Below, in pieces: positions 18,863 to 27,992 of a stretch of DNA of 64,000 nt. A program made the position numbers and the translations under genes. The stretch's first letter is position 1, and each line of letters begins with the position of its first letter. Below the pieces are notes generated by a model. The model worked only from the letters and a program-made list of their open reading frames with translations. It had not been told where the DNA came from and made no database searches. The DNA comes from an uncultured Chloroflexota bacterium (lineage in GTDB: Bacteria; Chloroflexota; Anaerolineae; Anaerolineales; Anaerolineaceae): contig CADACE010000005.1 of the NCBI GenBank assembly GCA_902786265.1, forward strand, positions 1 to 64,000. Reading direction: 5' to 3'.

Positions 18863-19564
18863 TCAGGATTCCGTCCGGAAAACCACAGTGATCTGGCGGC
18901 AATCCACACAAACATTCTTCGAAAGCATCAGCACCTGTTTTTTGGCGGAGGCTTTTGCCATATCCATCAACATTTCAAAATTGGAAACTTTATCTACAGA
19001 AATTGTATCGATCAAACGCAGTGAGTTTAAATAAGCCTGGAAGCCATCGTCCGCACTGCCGTCGAAAAACTTTCGCTGATACTCAGCCAGGAGCTCTGTT
19101 TCTGAATCGTTGATATTTACAACTGCCTTTGGTTCCGGCAGAAGAATGATGATCTCCCCGTCAGAGGATTTACTGACGGAAGCCTTCCCCAGGTCAACAG
19201 AAAATACAGCACTGCCCCGGAACAAATAAAGCGCAGCGTACTTGTTTCCGACTTCATGGTAATCCGGAATTTCCACATTAGCGACCAGAACTTCCAGATT
19301 TCCGACTTCCTGTACTGTCTGTGAGATTTCCACAGTCGTGTCATCAGATTTCAGTCCTGCTTCTTTTCCCGCTTCGGCACCTTCTTCCAGCCCTTTTGAA
19401 ACACCTTTATAGGAACCGACAGCCAAACCGGTCATTTTCCCGGCGCCCGCACCAATTCCGTTCCCGATTTCATCGGCCTGATACCAGAAAAATACCGCTC
19501 CTGCAGCCAATATGACCGCGATCAACAGCAAAACAGGCGGTTTAGTAAGGATCCGCAAAATCAT
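18863..19564 (-). CDS. second DUF4230 protein, membrane-anchored
   Basis: 233 residues: N-terminal membrane helix (about 10-27), a Gly/Ala-rich stretch with small-residue repeats (about 34-68) that could be a flexible stalk, then a DUF4230 domain with N-L-E-V-L-V-A-N near 89-96, I-I-I-L-L-P-E-P-K near 134-142 and a C-terminal helix. It has the same order of elements as the downstream protein but low overall identity, which suggests old duplication. Its first 23 bases overlap the lipoprotein gene, and 10 bases separate it from the next DUF4230 start. AAGGAG is ten bases before ATG. Function unknown. Confidence 0.8.
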   Translation of the reverse strand: MILRILTKPPVLLLIAVILAAGAVFFWYQADEIGNGIGAGAGKMTGLAVGSYKGVSKGLEEGAEAGKEAGLKSDDTTVEISQTVQEVGNLEVLVANVEIPDYHEVGNKYAALYLFRGSAVFSVDLGKASVSKSSDGEIIILLPEPKAVVNINDSETELLAEYQRKFFDGSADDGFQAYLNSLRLIDTISVDKVSNFEMLMDMAKASAKKQVLMLSKNVCVDCRQITVVFRTES

Positions 19565-21314
19565 TTGTTTTTACTCCTTCCTTCAGGGTAACGAAATCAC
19601 GGCAGCGCAGCACCTTTCCCTGAAGATCATCTGTCACTTCCAGCGTTCTTGATGCCGCGTAAGGGCTCCATACATTGATGAGCTGTACCCTTTCTTCCTG
19701 TGACAGCACAATTTCATACCCGGCATTCTGATCAAGCACATAATCAAACTGAAGGTCCTGTCCTTCTCTCAAAACGACAGTCCCGGTAAGCATTTCAGTG
19801 CCGGTCCAAAACACACAATTGCCTGAATCATCTTCAGTATCAATTGTGACAACAATTCCCGGACGGATCGGATGATCCGCAAGAATAGACTGAAGATTCG
19901 ATTCAAATTCGGAATATTTCATTTCAGCACGATACACATTATCTTTTGCGTTGACATTTTTCCCGTAAATACAGTATTGATCAACAGGCGTTATTGTCAC
20001 GGTGATCTTTTCAGACTCGGAGGGCAGTTCACTTCCGTCAGTATAGCGCAGCCCGGCAGCATCAAAAATCGCAAGCTCGCCGTTTTGCAAAGGAAGCTGA
20101 TGGAATACCCCGTCCGGATCACTGTTCCGACGGGTAACGCTCAGCTGAAAAGACATAGATTCGGTATCCGGTATCGCGAACAGATATTCCCGGCTGCTTT
20201 TTTCACGATGTTCCGAAGCCGGAAGTTTCAAGCCATCAGCAATTATTTTCAAATCTTCCGGAACACGGATCAGAATTTCATCACCGGATTTCAGTTTTGA
20301 CAGTGTGATCTCCGTATCACTGAAATTATTCGCATTTGTGATGTTATTCACCTGAAGCAGTTCAATAATGTTTTGTGTATCAATAATACTTTTGTTTCCG
20401 AAAATCGTTGCCGCACTGTCGAGGAAAGAATCCACCGGGTTTTGATAATTCACTCCGTTTTTAATGGTCATTGTGCCATAAGGGTGAAGCCTGACTTTAT
20501 ATTCCACAGTTTCCAAGTTGGAAGGTACAGACAAAAAAGTAATTGTCGCGTCGCTGCTTTTATCCCAGTATGCCTCAGGATTTGAACCGGAAAAATACCA
20601 GCCATCTTTATAAGCGCTGTAATCAAACACGACCCGGTAGGATTCCATCGGATTCAGTTTTACGGTTTCATTTCCGTAATGCTTCCCGTTTATCTCCCAG
20701 ACGCCATTCTCCAACATGGTTTCCGTTCCGTCCGGGTGAACATAGACCGCGTTCAGGATCACGGTCCTGTCTTCATATTTACCAATCGGCACAACAGATA
20801 ATTCAGTCCCTTTGTAATCCTCCGGTATATGGAAAAGAAGCCCGGGAACATCCCGGATGACAGCTATTATTTTTGAATCCGCGTTTTCATCAATTTCCCG
20901 GACCTGTATTTCAGAAAATTTGTATAACGGATTATTGGGATTCGCAGACTGTACCTCGGAAACATAAATCGTATCGCCGGGATTTACATAACAGCCCGTG
21001 TTTACCGGTTTTTCATCCATCGCTTCATTTATATAATAATCAAGATGAAGGAAATCATTGCGGGCAAAACTGACATGAACTGAACCGGATGGCGGTTCAT
21101 TATCAGCATTTAATGTGTCAATAATATCTGAATGATACAATCCTTCCTCATTCAGATCGTTTTTTTCTTCCATTTCCCGGTATTGTATGTAAGAAGCATC
21201 CTCCGGTACACCGGAGTTTTCCCATAAAATTTGAACAACACGTTCTTTTACGGCAGAGCAGCCGCACAGAAGAAACAAAAAAGTCATATAAAAAATGATT
21301 TCTGTCTTTTTCAT
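19542..21314 (-). CDS. surface lipoprotein of unknown function
   Basis: 590 residues with a lipoprotein signal: MKKTE, a hydrophobic core, and lipobox L-C-G-C with the lipidated Cys at 19. The mature part is beta-rich and acidic, with short repeated strand patterns; no catalytic signature is seen. It heads the leftward operon that continues with two DUF4230 proteins and PP2C, overlapping the first of these by 23 bases. A TATAAA box (21324-21329 read leftward) lies ten bases before the ATG and no ribosome binding site is visible, so the message may be leaderless. Role unknown; a surface sensor feeding the two anchored DUF4230 proteins is a hypothesis. Confidence 0.75.
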   Translation of the reverse strand: MKKTEIIFYMTFLFLLCGCSAVKERVVQILWENSGVPEDASYIQYREMEEKNDLNEEGLYHSDIIDTLNADNEPPSGSVHVSFARNDFLHLDYYINEAMDEKPVNTGCYVNPGDTIYVSEVQSANPNNPLYKFSEIQVREIDENADSKIIAVIRDVPGLLFHIPEDYKGTELSVVPIGKYEDRTVILNAVYVHPDGTETMLENGVWEINGKHYGNETVKLNPMESYRVVFDYSAYKDGWYFSGSNPEAYWDKSSDATITFLSVPSNLETVEYKVRLHPYGTMTIKNGVNYQNPVDSFLDSAATIFGNKSIIDTQNIIELLQVNNITNANNFSDTEITLSKLKSGDEILIRVPEDLKIIADGLKLPASEHREKSSREYLFAIPDTESMSFQLSVTRRNSDPDGVFHQLPLQNGELAIFDAAGLRYTDGSELPSESEKITVTITPVDQYCIYGKNVNAKDNVYRAEMKYSEFESNLQSILADHPIRPGIVVTIDTEDDSGNCVFWTGTEMLTGTVVLREGQDLQFDYVLDQNAGYEIVLSQEERVQLINVWSPYAASRTLEVTDDLQGKVLRCRDFVTLKEGVKTNDFADPY

Positions 21315-21681
21315 ACATTTTCATTTATACCATAAATGGAAATAAACCGCTCAAAGGCAGATATAACAATCAGTATAAATTTTTCTTTGAAAAATGAACT
21401 TTTTTACTTTGGTTTTGTATTTTTTATATTTGGTTTTTGGCAATAATTTACTCGAACTGTTTCAATAATATTTATTAATTGTTTCTCCATACGTATATAA
21501 TAAAGTATATTTCATGAAGAAAAATACGAACATTTCATAATCATAATCGCTTACTTTTACAAAAAATACTCACAAACTTCCATGTTCGGCTGAAACTGTT
21601 TCAGATAAAATGGAAATACAAGCCGGTTAATTTTTGTAATTTCAGGACCGGCATCAGCATATAATTTCACGGAGGTATGAA
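21315..21681. other. divergent regulatory region of the transporter operon
   Basis: 367 A+T-rich bases between the leftward lipoprotein gene and the rightward glycan locus. They hold a leftward TATAAA (21324-21329), a rightward TATAAT (21496-21501) without a good -35 box, which fits activator dependence, and a 10-bp direct repeat AACTGTTTCA at 21455-21464 and 21594-21603. The second copy is part of a perfect palindrome (21590-21604). GGAGG (about 21671) is the ribosome binding site of the solute-binding protein. Confidence 0.55.
21590..21604. promoter_or_regulatory. palindromic operator candidate
   Basis: CTGAAAC-T-GTTTCAG, a perfect 15-base palindrome 77 bases before the solute-binding-protein start. 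It shares AACTGTTTCA with a site 139 bases upstream. It may be bound by the AraC-family regulator encoded in the operon or by another regulator. Confidence 0.5.
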
Positions 21682-23700
21682 ATGTACAAACGATTTGCAT
21701 TACTGTTTCTGACACTATGCATGGTTATGAGTGTAATGGCAGGAGCTGTCTGCGCGGACACCGGGAAAGAAGCCCCGATGCTTGCTGAACAGGTCGCTGC
21801 AGGAACACTTCCCCCGCTGGAAGACCGTCTTCCGGTCGAAGCGGATGTTTATGTCGAGACCGAATACACGCCGGAAGAGACACCTTCCTATGGCGGAACC
21901 ATCCGCACAAACAACGGCGGCATGTGGTATTTTGGCCCGAATGCTGAAGAACCGCTGTTCCGCCTTTTGGATGACGGTACCGTAGAACAGAACGTCGCCA
22001 AGAGTTATGACCTCAGCGATGACGGTCTTGTTTACACCATTCACCTCCGTGAAGGAATGAAATGGTCTGACGGCACACCTTTCACCGCGACAGATTGTGT
22101 CTATTACTACAACTATGTTCTCGTTACCGATGTCGATAACGAAACCGGTAAAGTCACAAAATCCAACGCCGGCCGCTACTACAACTGGTATATGACAGCT
22201 GACGAAAACGGTGTGATGCGCCCGGCTCAGGTCCGCTATGTCGACGACCAGACCTTCACCATCACCCTCTACAGCCCGAAACCGACCCTGCTGCAGGCTA
22301 TCGCCATCGACAACAAATGGATGTTCTGCCCGAAAGAATGGTACAAGGACATCATGGTCAACGATGCTTCCGCTGCCCACTGGAGCGGTGAATCCGATCT
22401 GAAGCTCATCGGCGGCGAAGGACTTCCCACCATCACCGAAGAACAGGCACTGGCCAACGCCCTTGCCAAGAGCGAACTCTATAACTTCGAAAACGCCGCG
22501 AAGCTCGGTGACCAGCTCGGCTACCGCTACTGGCAGTATGCCGGCCGTCCGACCCTCCGCCCGTGGAACATCGTTTCCCCTCTGACCGACCAGACCCTCG
22601 TCTTCGTCCGCAACCCGTATTACTGGAAGGTCGATGCTGAAGGACGTCAGCTTCCTTATATCGACACCTTCGAATATGTGAGCATGGATGCCAGCCTCTA
22701 CGCACAGGAAAAGATCGCGGGCAATCTGGATCTGGTCCGCTTCGATGCGGCTGATTTCCCGATCTACAAATCCAGTGAAGCTATCGGTAACTACACTGTT
22801 TATACCGATATCATTCCTTCCTGGGCGAATGTCAGCTTTGAATTCAATCAGGGGTACAAAGATCCTCAGTACCGGGAACTGTTTGCGAATCTCGATTTCC
22901 GCCATGCTGTTTCTATCGCTGTGGATCGCGAAGAAGTCAATGAGATCCTGTACAATGGCATGATGACTCCTGCACAGTTCGCCCCGGCAGCCGGTACCGC
23001 TGAATATATCGAAGGCGGCCCCGAAAAATGGATCGAATTGAATGTGGATGAAGCCAATGCTCTTCTTGACGGGATCGAAGGAATTTCCACCGAACGCAAT
23101 TCTGATGGTTACCGCACATTCGTCGGCGGAGAACACGACGGTCAGGCCATCACCATCGAATTTGAGACCCGTGCCGACGCTCCGAACGATGCCCAGCTCG
23201 TTGCCCTGCTTGCCAAATATTTCAAACCGCTCGGTCTCCAGATCGTTGAATCCAACAACACCGACAACAACGCCCGCAACGAAAAGTATTATGCCGGTGA
23301 CGTTTATATGGCTGCTGTCAACTCCAGCTCCGGTTCATTCAACGTTATGCTACGCCCGGATGCAGTTGCCGCCAACCGCAACAACTGCGCATTCATCGGG
23401 AAATACGGTCTTGAACATGCTGATGCAATGACTCCGGAACCGGGTTCTGCCATGGAAGAAATGGTCAATGCGACAAAGGCACTGATTTCTGCCAGCAAAC
23501 TCGAAGATATGCAGGCTGCTGCTGCCCGGATCGTCAAATCCCACTATGATAACACCTGGGTCATCGGTATTCTGGCTTCCAATAAGACGTTTGATGCCGT
23601 TGCCAACCGTGTTCATAACTATCGCGATGGTTTCGTCAGCTGCGACGAACTCCGCTTCCTGGGTAACACAAGACCCTACACCTGGTTCATTCAGGATTAA
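21682..23700 (+). CDS. family-5 solute-binding protein of a glycan/peptide ABC transporter
   Basis: 672 residues, larger than typical OppA/DppA. A signal peptide (about 1-25) ends near Val-Cys-Ala; an acidic, Pro-rich linker follows (L-P-P-L-E-D-R-L-P near 41-49), then the family-5 fold with Y-G-G-T-I-R near 73, the A-K-S-Y-D-L-S-D-D-G-L-V-Y-T-I-H-L-R-E-G signature spread over 110-135, and D-F-R-H-A-V-S-I-A-V-D-R near 400. Such proteins are named for oligopeptides, but in Thermotoga and other anaerobes many bind oligosaccharides. The operon context (GH38, GH2) favours a mannose-containing oligosaccharide. It is followed by a hairpin that should make it more abundant than the permeases. Confidence 0.93.
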   Translation: MYKRFALLFLTLCMVMSVMAGAVCADTGKEAPMLAEQVAAGTLPPLEDRLPVEADVYVETEYTPEETPSYGGTIRTNNGGMWYFGPNAEEPLFRLLDDGTVEQNVAKSYDLSDDGLVYTIHLREGMKWSDGTPFTATDCVYYYNYVLVTDVDNETGKVTKSNAGRYYNWYMTADENGVMRPAQVRYVDDQTFTITLYSPKPTLLQAIAIDNKWMFCPKEWYKDIMVNDASAAHWSGESDLKLIGGEGLPTITEEQALANALAKSELYNFENAAKLGDQLGYRYWQYAGRPTLRPWNIVSPLTDQTLVFVRNPYYWKVDAEGRQLPYIDTFEYVSMDASLYAQEKIAGNLDLVRFDAADFPIYKSSEAIGNYTVYTDIIPSWANVSFEFNQGYKDPQYRELFANLDFRHAVSIAVDREEVNEILYNGMMTPAQFAPAAGTAEYIEGGPEKWIELNVDEANALLDGIEGISTERNSDGYRTFVGGEHDGQAITIEFETRADAPNDAQLVALLAKYFKPLGLQIVESNNTDNNARNEKYYAGDVYMAAVNSSSGSFNVMLRPDAVAANRNNCAFIGKYGLEHADAMTPEPGSAMEEMVNATKALISASKLEDMQAAAARIVKSHYDNTWVIGILASNKTFDAVANRVHNYRDGFVSCDELRFLGNTRPYTWFIQD

Positions 23701-23716
23701 TAAACGTTCTGATTTT

Positions 23717-23751
23717 GGCCGGCAGCCCGTGTGGACTGCCGGCCGATTTTT
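23717..23751 (+). terminator. intra-operon hairpin after the binding protein
   Basis: Perfect 9-bp G+C stem (23717-23725 with 23736-23744, 10-base loop) followed by GATTTTT. It lies between the solute-binding gene and the first permease and probably ends most transcripts there, giving excess binding protein. Confidence 0.8.
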
Positions 23752-23806
23752 GAAGGTTCCTCTATCGGCCGTTATTCTTTCGGCAGTCACATCCCGAGGG
23801 TAAATC

Positions 23807-24805
23807 ATGACAAAATTCATTATAAAAAAGCTTCTGATCATGACGCTAACAGTCTTTTTGATCTCCCTTGCTGTATTTTTTATCATCACACTTCCGCCAG
23901 GAGACTTTATGACCAACTACGTCGGTCGGATGCTTGCGGCGGGTGAACGGGTCAACCAGGAAGAAATTGACGCACTGCGGCGGACATATGCTCTGGACCA
24001 GCCGTTTTTCGTCCAGTTTTGGAGCTGGTTCAGCAGGATCATCCTCAAGGGTGATTTCGGTTATTCCTTCTCGCTTTCCATGCCGGTGACTGCTGTCATA
24101 AAGGCTTATATCGGCCCGACAATGGCGTTGTCCATCACGACAATGATTTTCACCTATCTCATCGCAATACCGGTCGGTATTTACAGCGCTGTCCATCAAT
24201 ATTCATTCGGTGATTACCTGTTCACGACCGTATGTTTCCTCGGGCAGGCTGTACCAAACTTTTTGATGGCGATCCTTCTGATGTTCATTGCTTTCAGAAT
24301 GACAGGCGACACAATGCTTGGGCTTTTTTCCCCGAAATACCAGAATGCACCCTGGTCCTGGGAAAAGGTTTTGGATCTGCTGAAGCACTGCATTATCCCG
24401 GTGCTGGTGATCGGTCTCAACAATACCTGCGGACTGATCCGCACCATGCGTTCACAAATGCTTGATGAACTCAATAAAAACTATGTAATGACAGGGAAAG
24501 CTAAAGGCATGAAAGCCGCTGCCATTCGCTATAAATATTGTGTGCGCGCGGCAGTAAACCCGATTGCCTCCTCCATCGGCTGGTCCCTGGTCAATATTTT
24601 TACGGGTACGACAATTACAGCCATTGTTCTGAACCTGCCTTCCATGGGCACAGTCATGTACAACGCGCTGATCAATCAGGACATGTACCTTGCGGGCAGC
24701 TGGCTGTTCCTTATGGCCATCGCTACCGTGATCGGTACATTCATTTCAGATGTTCTGCTCGCCTGGCTTGACCCCAGAGCGCGCAAGGAATACCTCAAAG
24801 GATAA
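23807..24805 (+). CDS. ABC transporter permease, DppB/OppB type
   Basis: 332 residues with six membrane helices and the inner-membrane permease (EAA-type) loop near G-K-A-K-G-M-K. The N-terminal helix, periplasmic loop with Y-A-L-D-Q-P-F-F-V-Q-F near 62-72 and the C-terminal end follow the DppB/OppB pattern. It forms the translocation channel with the next gene's product. It starts 107 bases after the solute-binding gene, past a hairpin, and is 11 bases from the next permease. Confidence 0.95.
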   Translation: MTKFIIKKLLIMTLTVFLISLAVFFIITLPPGDFMTNYVGRMLAAGERVNQEEIDALRRTYALDQPFFVQFWSWFSRIILKGDFGYSFSLSMPVTAVIKAYIGPTMALSITTMIFTYLIAIPVGIYSAVHQYSFGDYLFTTVCFLGQAVPNFLMAILLMFIAFRMTGDTMLGLFSPKYQNAPWSWEKVLDLLKHCIIPVLVIGLNNTCGLIRTMRSQMLDELNKNYVMTGKAKGMKAAAIRYKYCVRAAVNPIASSIGWSLVNIFTGTTITAIVLNLPSMGTVMYNALINQDMYLAGSWLFLMAIATVIGTFISDVLLAWLDPRARKEYLKG

Positions 24806-24816
24806 AGGAGGGCGTC

Positions 24817-25953
24817 ATGGGACTTTTCAAATCTAAAAATAACACGCACTCCGATGAGAAAAAGAGCGACAAATACTATTACGCTTCACAATGGGGGCTC
24901 ATGGCCCGGAAATTCCGCAAGCATAAGCTCGCCATGGGAAGCACCTTCGTTCTGGTAATTTTTTACCTGACAGCGATTTTCGGAAACTTTATCGCCCCGC
25001 AGGGGACTGAGCAGTATGACGGGAAATTCGTCAACTGCAAGCCGACCCCGGTCCATTATTTCCATGAAGGGAAATTCGTGGGGCCGTTCGTATACGGCAT
25101 GAAGACAGAGCGGGATCCGGTTACTTTTATGGCACAGCACGTGGAAGACAGAGAAAAAATCTGCCGCATCAAATTCTTCACGCAGGGTGATCCCGGCGGT
25201 GAATATAAATGGCTGGGACTTTTCCCATCCAATCTGCATCTGTTTGAAGCTGAAGATGGCGGGAAGATCTTCCTGTTCGGAACCGACAACATGGGACGAG
25301 ACCTATTCTCCCGGGTGATCCTCGGTTCACAGATTTCATTGTTCATTCCCGTGGTCGGTATGCTCCTTACGGTGGTACTGGGGCTTGCGATCGGTTCACT
25401 GGCCGGTTACTTTGGCGGCTGGATCGATACGGTCATCCAGCGTCTGATCGAAGTAGTCCGTTCTTTCCCGCAGGTCCCGCTCTGGATGGCGCTTTCTGCC
25501 GCGATCCCGAAGACAATGAAACCCGCACAGGTCTTTATGCTGATGACGATCATTCTCTCGCTGGTCTCCTGGCCGGGTCTTGCGCGTGTCGTGCGCTCGA
25601 AGTTCATTTCTGTCAAGAAAGAAGACTTCATTATGGCTGCGCGGATTTCCGGTGCGCCCGGTTCGAAACTGATCACACGGCATATGATCCCGAGCTTCCT
25701 GAGCTATATCATCGTGGACATGACCATGTCTATCCCGAGCCTGATCATCGGTGAAACAACACTGAGCTTCCTTGGACTTGGCCTGCGTTCACCTGCTACC
25801 AGCTGGGGCGTTCTGCTTCAGGAAACGAACAAGCTTGAAACCATCATGTTTTACAACTGGAAACTGATCCCGATGATCTTTGTATTCCTGAGTGTACTCG
25901 CGTTCAACTTCATGGGCGACGGCCTTCGCGACGCTGCGGATCCGTATAAATAG
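24817..25953 (+). CDS. ABC transporter permease, DppC/OppC type, with large periplasmic insert
   Basis: 378 residues, about 80 longer than usual DppC. After a charged N-terminus and the first membrane helix (about 45-65) there is a periplasmic insert of about 100 residues, then the conserved F-G-T-D-N-M-G-R-D-L-F-S-R segment near 150-162, five more helices and the permease loop with A-R-I-S-G-A-P-G near 270. The C-terminal F-L-G-D/F-M-G-D-G-L-R-D-A end is typical. AGGAGGG precedes the ATG. Ten bases separate it from the next ATPase. The insert probably contacts the binding protein. Confidence 0.94.
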   Translation: MGLFKSKNNTHSDEKKSDKYYYASQWGLMARKFRKHKLAMGSTFVLVIFYLTAIFGNFIAPQGTEQYDGKFVNCKPTPVHYFHEGKFVGPFVYGMKTERDPVTFMAQHVEDREKICRIKFFTQGDPGGEYKWLGLFPSNLHLFEAEDGGKIFLFGTDNMGRDLFSRVILGSQISLFIPVVGMLLTVVLGLAIGSLAGYFGGWIDTVIQRLIEVVRSFPQVPLWMALSAAIPKTMKPAQVFMLMTIILSLVSWPGLARVVRSKFISVKKEDFIMAARISGAPGSKLITRHMIPSFLSYIIVDMTMSIPSLIIGETTLSFLGLGLRSPATSWGVLLQETNKLETIMFYNWKLIPMIFVFLSVLAFNFMGDGLRDAADPYK

Positions 25954-25962
25954 GGAGGCAGG

Positions 25963-27024
25963 ATGTTTAAGAAAAAAGACAAAAAAGATCAGGCACAGAG
26001 TTATGAAATATCTCCGGAACATATTCTGGAGGTCAGAAACCTGAATGTGCGGATATCTGTAGATGATTACCTGCTCCATGCGGTACGGGGTGTCAATTTT
26101 TCCCTGAAGAAGGGAGAAACGCTTGGCCTCGTCGGAGAATCCGGCTGCGGCAAAAGCGTGACGAGCAAAGAAATTCTCGGCATCAATCCGGATAACTGTA
26201 AGTCCGAAGGCCAGATCCTTTACCGGACCAAGTCCGGGAAAGTACTGAACCTACTGGAACTGGAACACGACGGGGCGACCTACCGGGCGATCCGCGGATC
26301 GGAGATCTCCATGATTTTCCAGGAACCGATGACAGCCTTTTCTCCGCTGTATACGATCGGGAACCAACTGTCGGAGATCATCCTGCTGCATGATAAAAAC
26401 GCCACAAAAGCCTCGGCGAGAGAGCGTGTGCTGGAGATGCTCCGGAAAGTCGGCATCGCCAATCCGGAAAAGCGGATCGATCAATATCCGCATGAATTCT
26501 CCGGCGGCATGCTGCAGCGGGCGCTGATCGCCATGATGCTGTGCTGCGACCCGGATCTGCTGATCGCGGATGAACCGACCACCGCACTGGATGTTACGAT
26601 CCAGGCTCAGATCCTCGAGCTGATGCGGTCGCTGCAGAAAGAATTCGGCATGTCGATCCTTTTCATCACGCACGACCTCGGGATCGTCGCGAACATGTGC
26701 GATAACGTGGCAGTGATGTACCTGGGTGAAATTGTGGAATTCGGATCCGTGCGCCAGATCTTCCACAACCCGTGCCATCCTTATACCAAAGGACTTCTGC
26801 GCTCCCTGCCGCGGATGGACCAGAACAGAGACGAACGCCTCTATATCATCGATGGCGTCGTCCCGCTTCCGGTAGATATGCACCCCTGCTGCGGTTTTCA
26901 TGACCGCTGCGGAGAATGCCTTGTGGGGATCTGCGACACACAGCAGATTCCGGAATATGAAGCAGAGCCCGGTCACATGGTGCGCTGTAAACTTATGGAA
27001 CAAGGGGTGAAGCATCATGGATAA
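25963..27024 (+). CDS. ABC transporter ATPase, DppD/OppD type
   Basis: 353 residues. Walker A GESGCGKS near 58-65, Q-loop I-F-Q-E-P-M-T near 122, signature F-S-G-G-M-L-Q-R near 180, Walker B L-L-I-A-D-E-P-T near 203 and the H-loop F-I-T-H-D-L-G near 237 are all present. The C-terminal oligopeptide-transporter domain carries a cluster of four Cys ([11 protein letters not shown]...C), as in family members that bind an iron-sulfur cluster. The last eight bases overlap the start of the second ATPase. It energises import through the two permeases. Confidence 0.96.
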   Translation: MFKKKDKKDQAQSYEISPEHILEVRNLNVRISVDDYLLHAVRGVNFSLKKGETLGLVGESGCGKSVTSKEILGINPDNCKSEGQILYRTKSGKVLNLLELEHDGATYRAIRGSEISMIFQEPMTAFSPLYTIGNQLSEIILLHDKNATKASARERVLEMLRKVGIANPEKRIDQYPHEFSGGMLQRALIAMMLCCDPDLLIADEPTTALDVTIQAQILELMRSLQKEFGMSILFITHDLGIVANMCDNVAVMYLGEIVEFGSVRQIFHNPCHPYTKGLLRSLPRMDQNRDERLYIIDGVVPLPVDMHPCCGFHDRCGECLVGICDTQQIPEYEAEPGHMVRCKLMEQGVKHHG

Positions 27025-27973
27025 CGTTTTGTTGGAAATCAAAGATCTCTCCAAGGTATATGAAAGCAAAGGCGTGAATGTAAAAGCGCTCAGCAACATC
27101 AACCTGACAGTAAAAAAAGGAGAAACCATCGGGATCGTGGGAGAATCCGGCTGCGGAAAAACCACGCTGGGACGCTGTGTGGTCCGTGGGATCGATGCCA
27201 CTTCCGGTGAAGTCTTATTCCATACCGATGAAGGCGTCATCGACTTTCTGAAGATCAAAGGGGCTCAGATGCGCCGCTACCGCAAAGATATCCAGATGAT
27301 CTTCCAGGATCCTTACGCAAGCCTTGATCCGCGCATGACCGTTTTTGACATCATCAGCGAGCCATTGCGATATAATACAAAAATGAGTAACCGCGAGATC
27401 GAACAGGCGGTCGACCGGATCACGGATCAGGTAGGGCTGAACAAAGCCTACCTGCGGCGCTATCCCCACGCGTTTTCCGGCGGACAGCGCCAGCGTATCG
27501 GGATCGCACGTTCCCTGATCCTCCAGCCGAAGCTCATTGTCTGTGATGAGGCAGTTTCAGCCTTGGACGTTTCGATCCAGGCGCAGATCATCAACCTGCT
27601 CGAGGACCTGCAGCGGGAATATGATTTGACCTATCTTTTCATTTCACACGCCCTGAGTGTGGTGCGCCACATATCGAACCGCGTACTGGTCATGTACCTC
27701 GGACGAATGGTTGAGCTGGGTGAAACAGAGGATCTGTTCAGAAATCCGCTGCATCCTTATACCAAAGCGCTGCTCTCCGCGGTTCCGCAGCCGGACCCGG
27801 ATGTGACAATAGACAGGATCGTGCTGGAGGGTGAAGTTCCGAACCCGGCAAACCCGCCCTCGGGCTGTCCCTTCCATCCCCGCTGCGCTTATGCTACAGA
27901 TCAGTGCCGGAAAGAAATGCCGCCGCTGAAGGAATATGACGGACGTCTGGTCGCGTGCTGGAATATCAAATAA
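27017..27973 (+). CDS. ABC transporter ATPase, DppF/OppF type
   Basis: 318 residues with Walker A GESGCGKTTLGR near 48-59, signature F-S-G-G-Q-R-Q-R, Walker B L-I-V-C-D-E-A-V-S-A-L-D and the C-terminal C-P-F-H-P-R-C-x6-C segment typical of DppF/OppF. It pairs with the preceding ATPase. The start overlaps it by eight bases; the AraC-family gene follows after 19 bases. Nothing unusual seen. Confidence 0.96.
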   Translation: MDNVLLEIKDLSKVYESKGVNVKALSNINLTVKKGETIGIVGESGCGKTTLGRCVVRGIDATSGEVLFHTDEGVIDFLKIKGAQMRRYRKDIQMIFQDPYASLDPRMTVFDIISEPLRYNTKMSNREIEQAVDRITDQVGLNKAYLRRYPHAFSGGQRQRIGIARSLILQPKLIVCDEAVSALDVSIQAQIINLLEDLQREYDLTYLFISHALSVVRHISNRVLVMYLGRMVELGETEDLFRNPLHPYTKALLSAVPQPDPDVTIDRIVLEGEVPNPANPPSGCPFHPRCAYATDQCRKEMPPLKEYDGRLVACWNIK

Positions 27974-27992
27974 ATCTGGATTCGGAGGTGCC

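Noticed and set aside
21715..23136. 473-codon leftward frame opposite the solute-binding protein
   Set aside because: It covers the conserved family-5 protein on the other strand and has no start signal or family resemblance.
26251..27258. 335-codon leftward frame across the two transporter ATPase genes
   Set aside because: It crosses the overlap of two certain ATPase genes and has no support.
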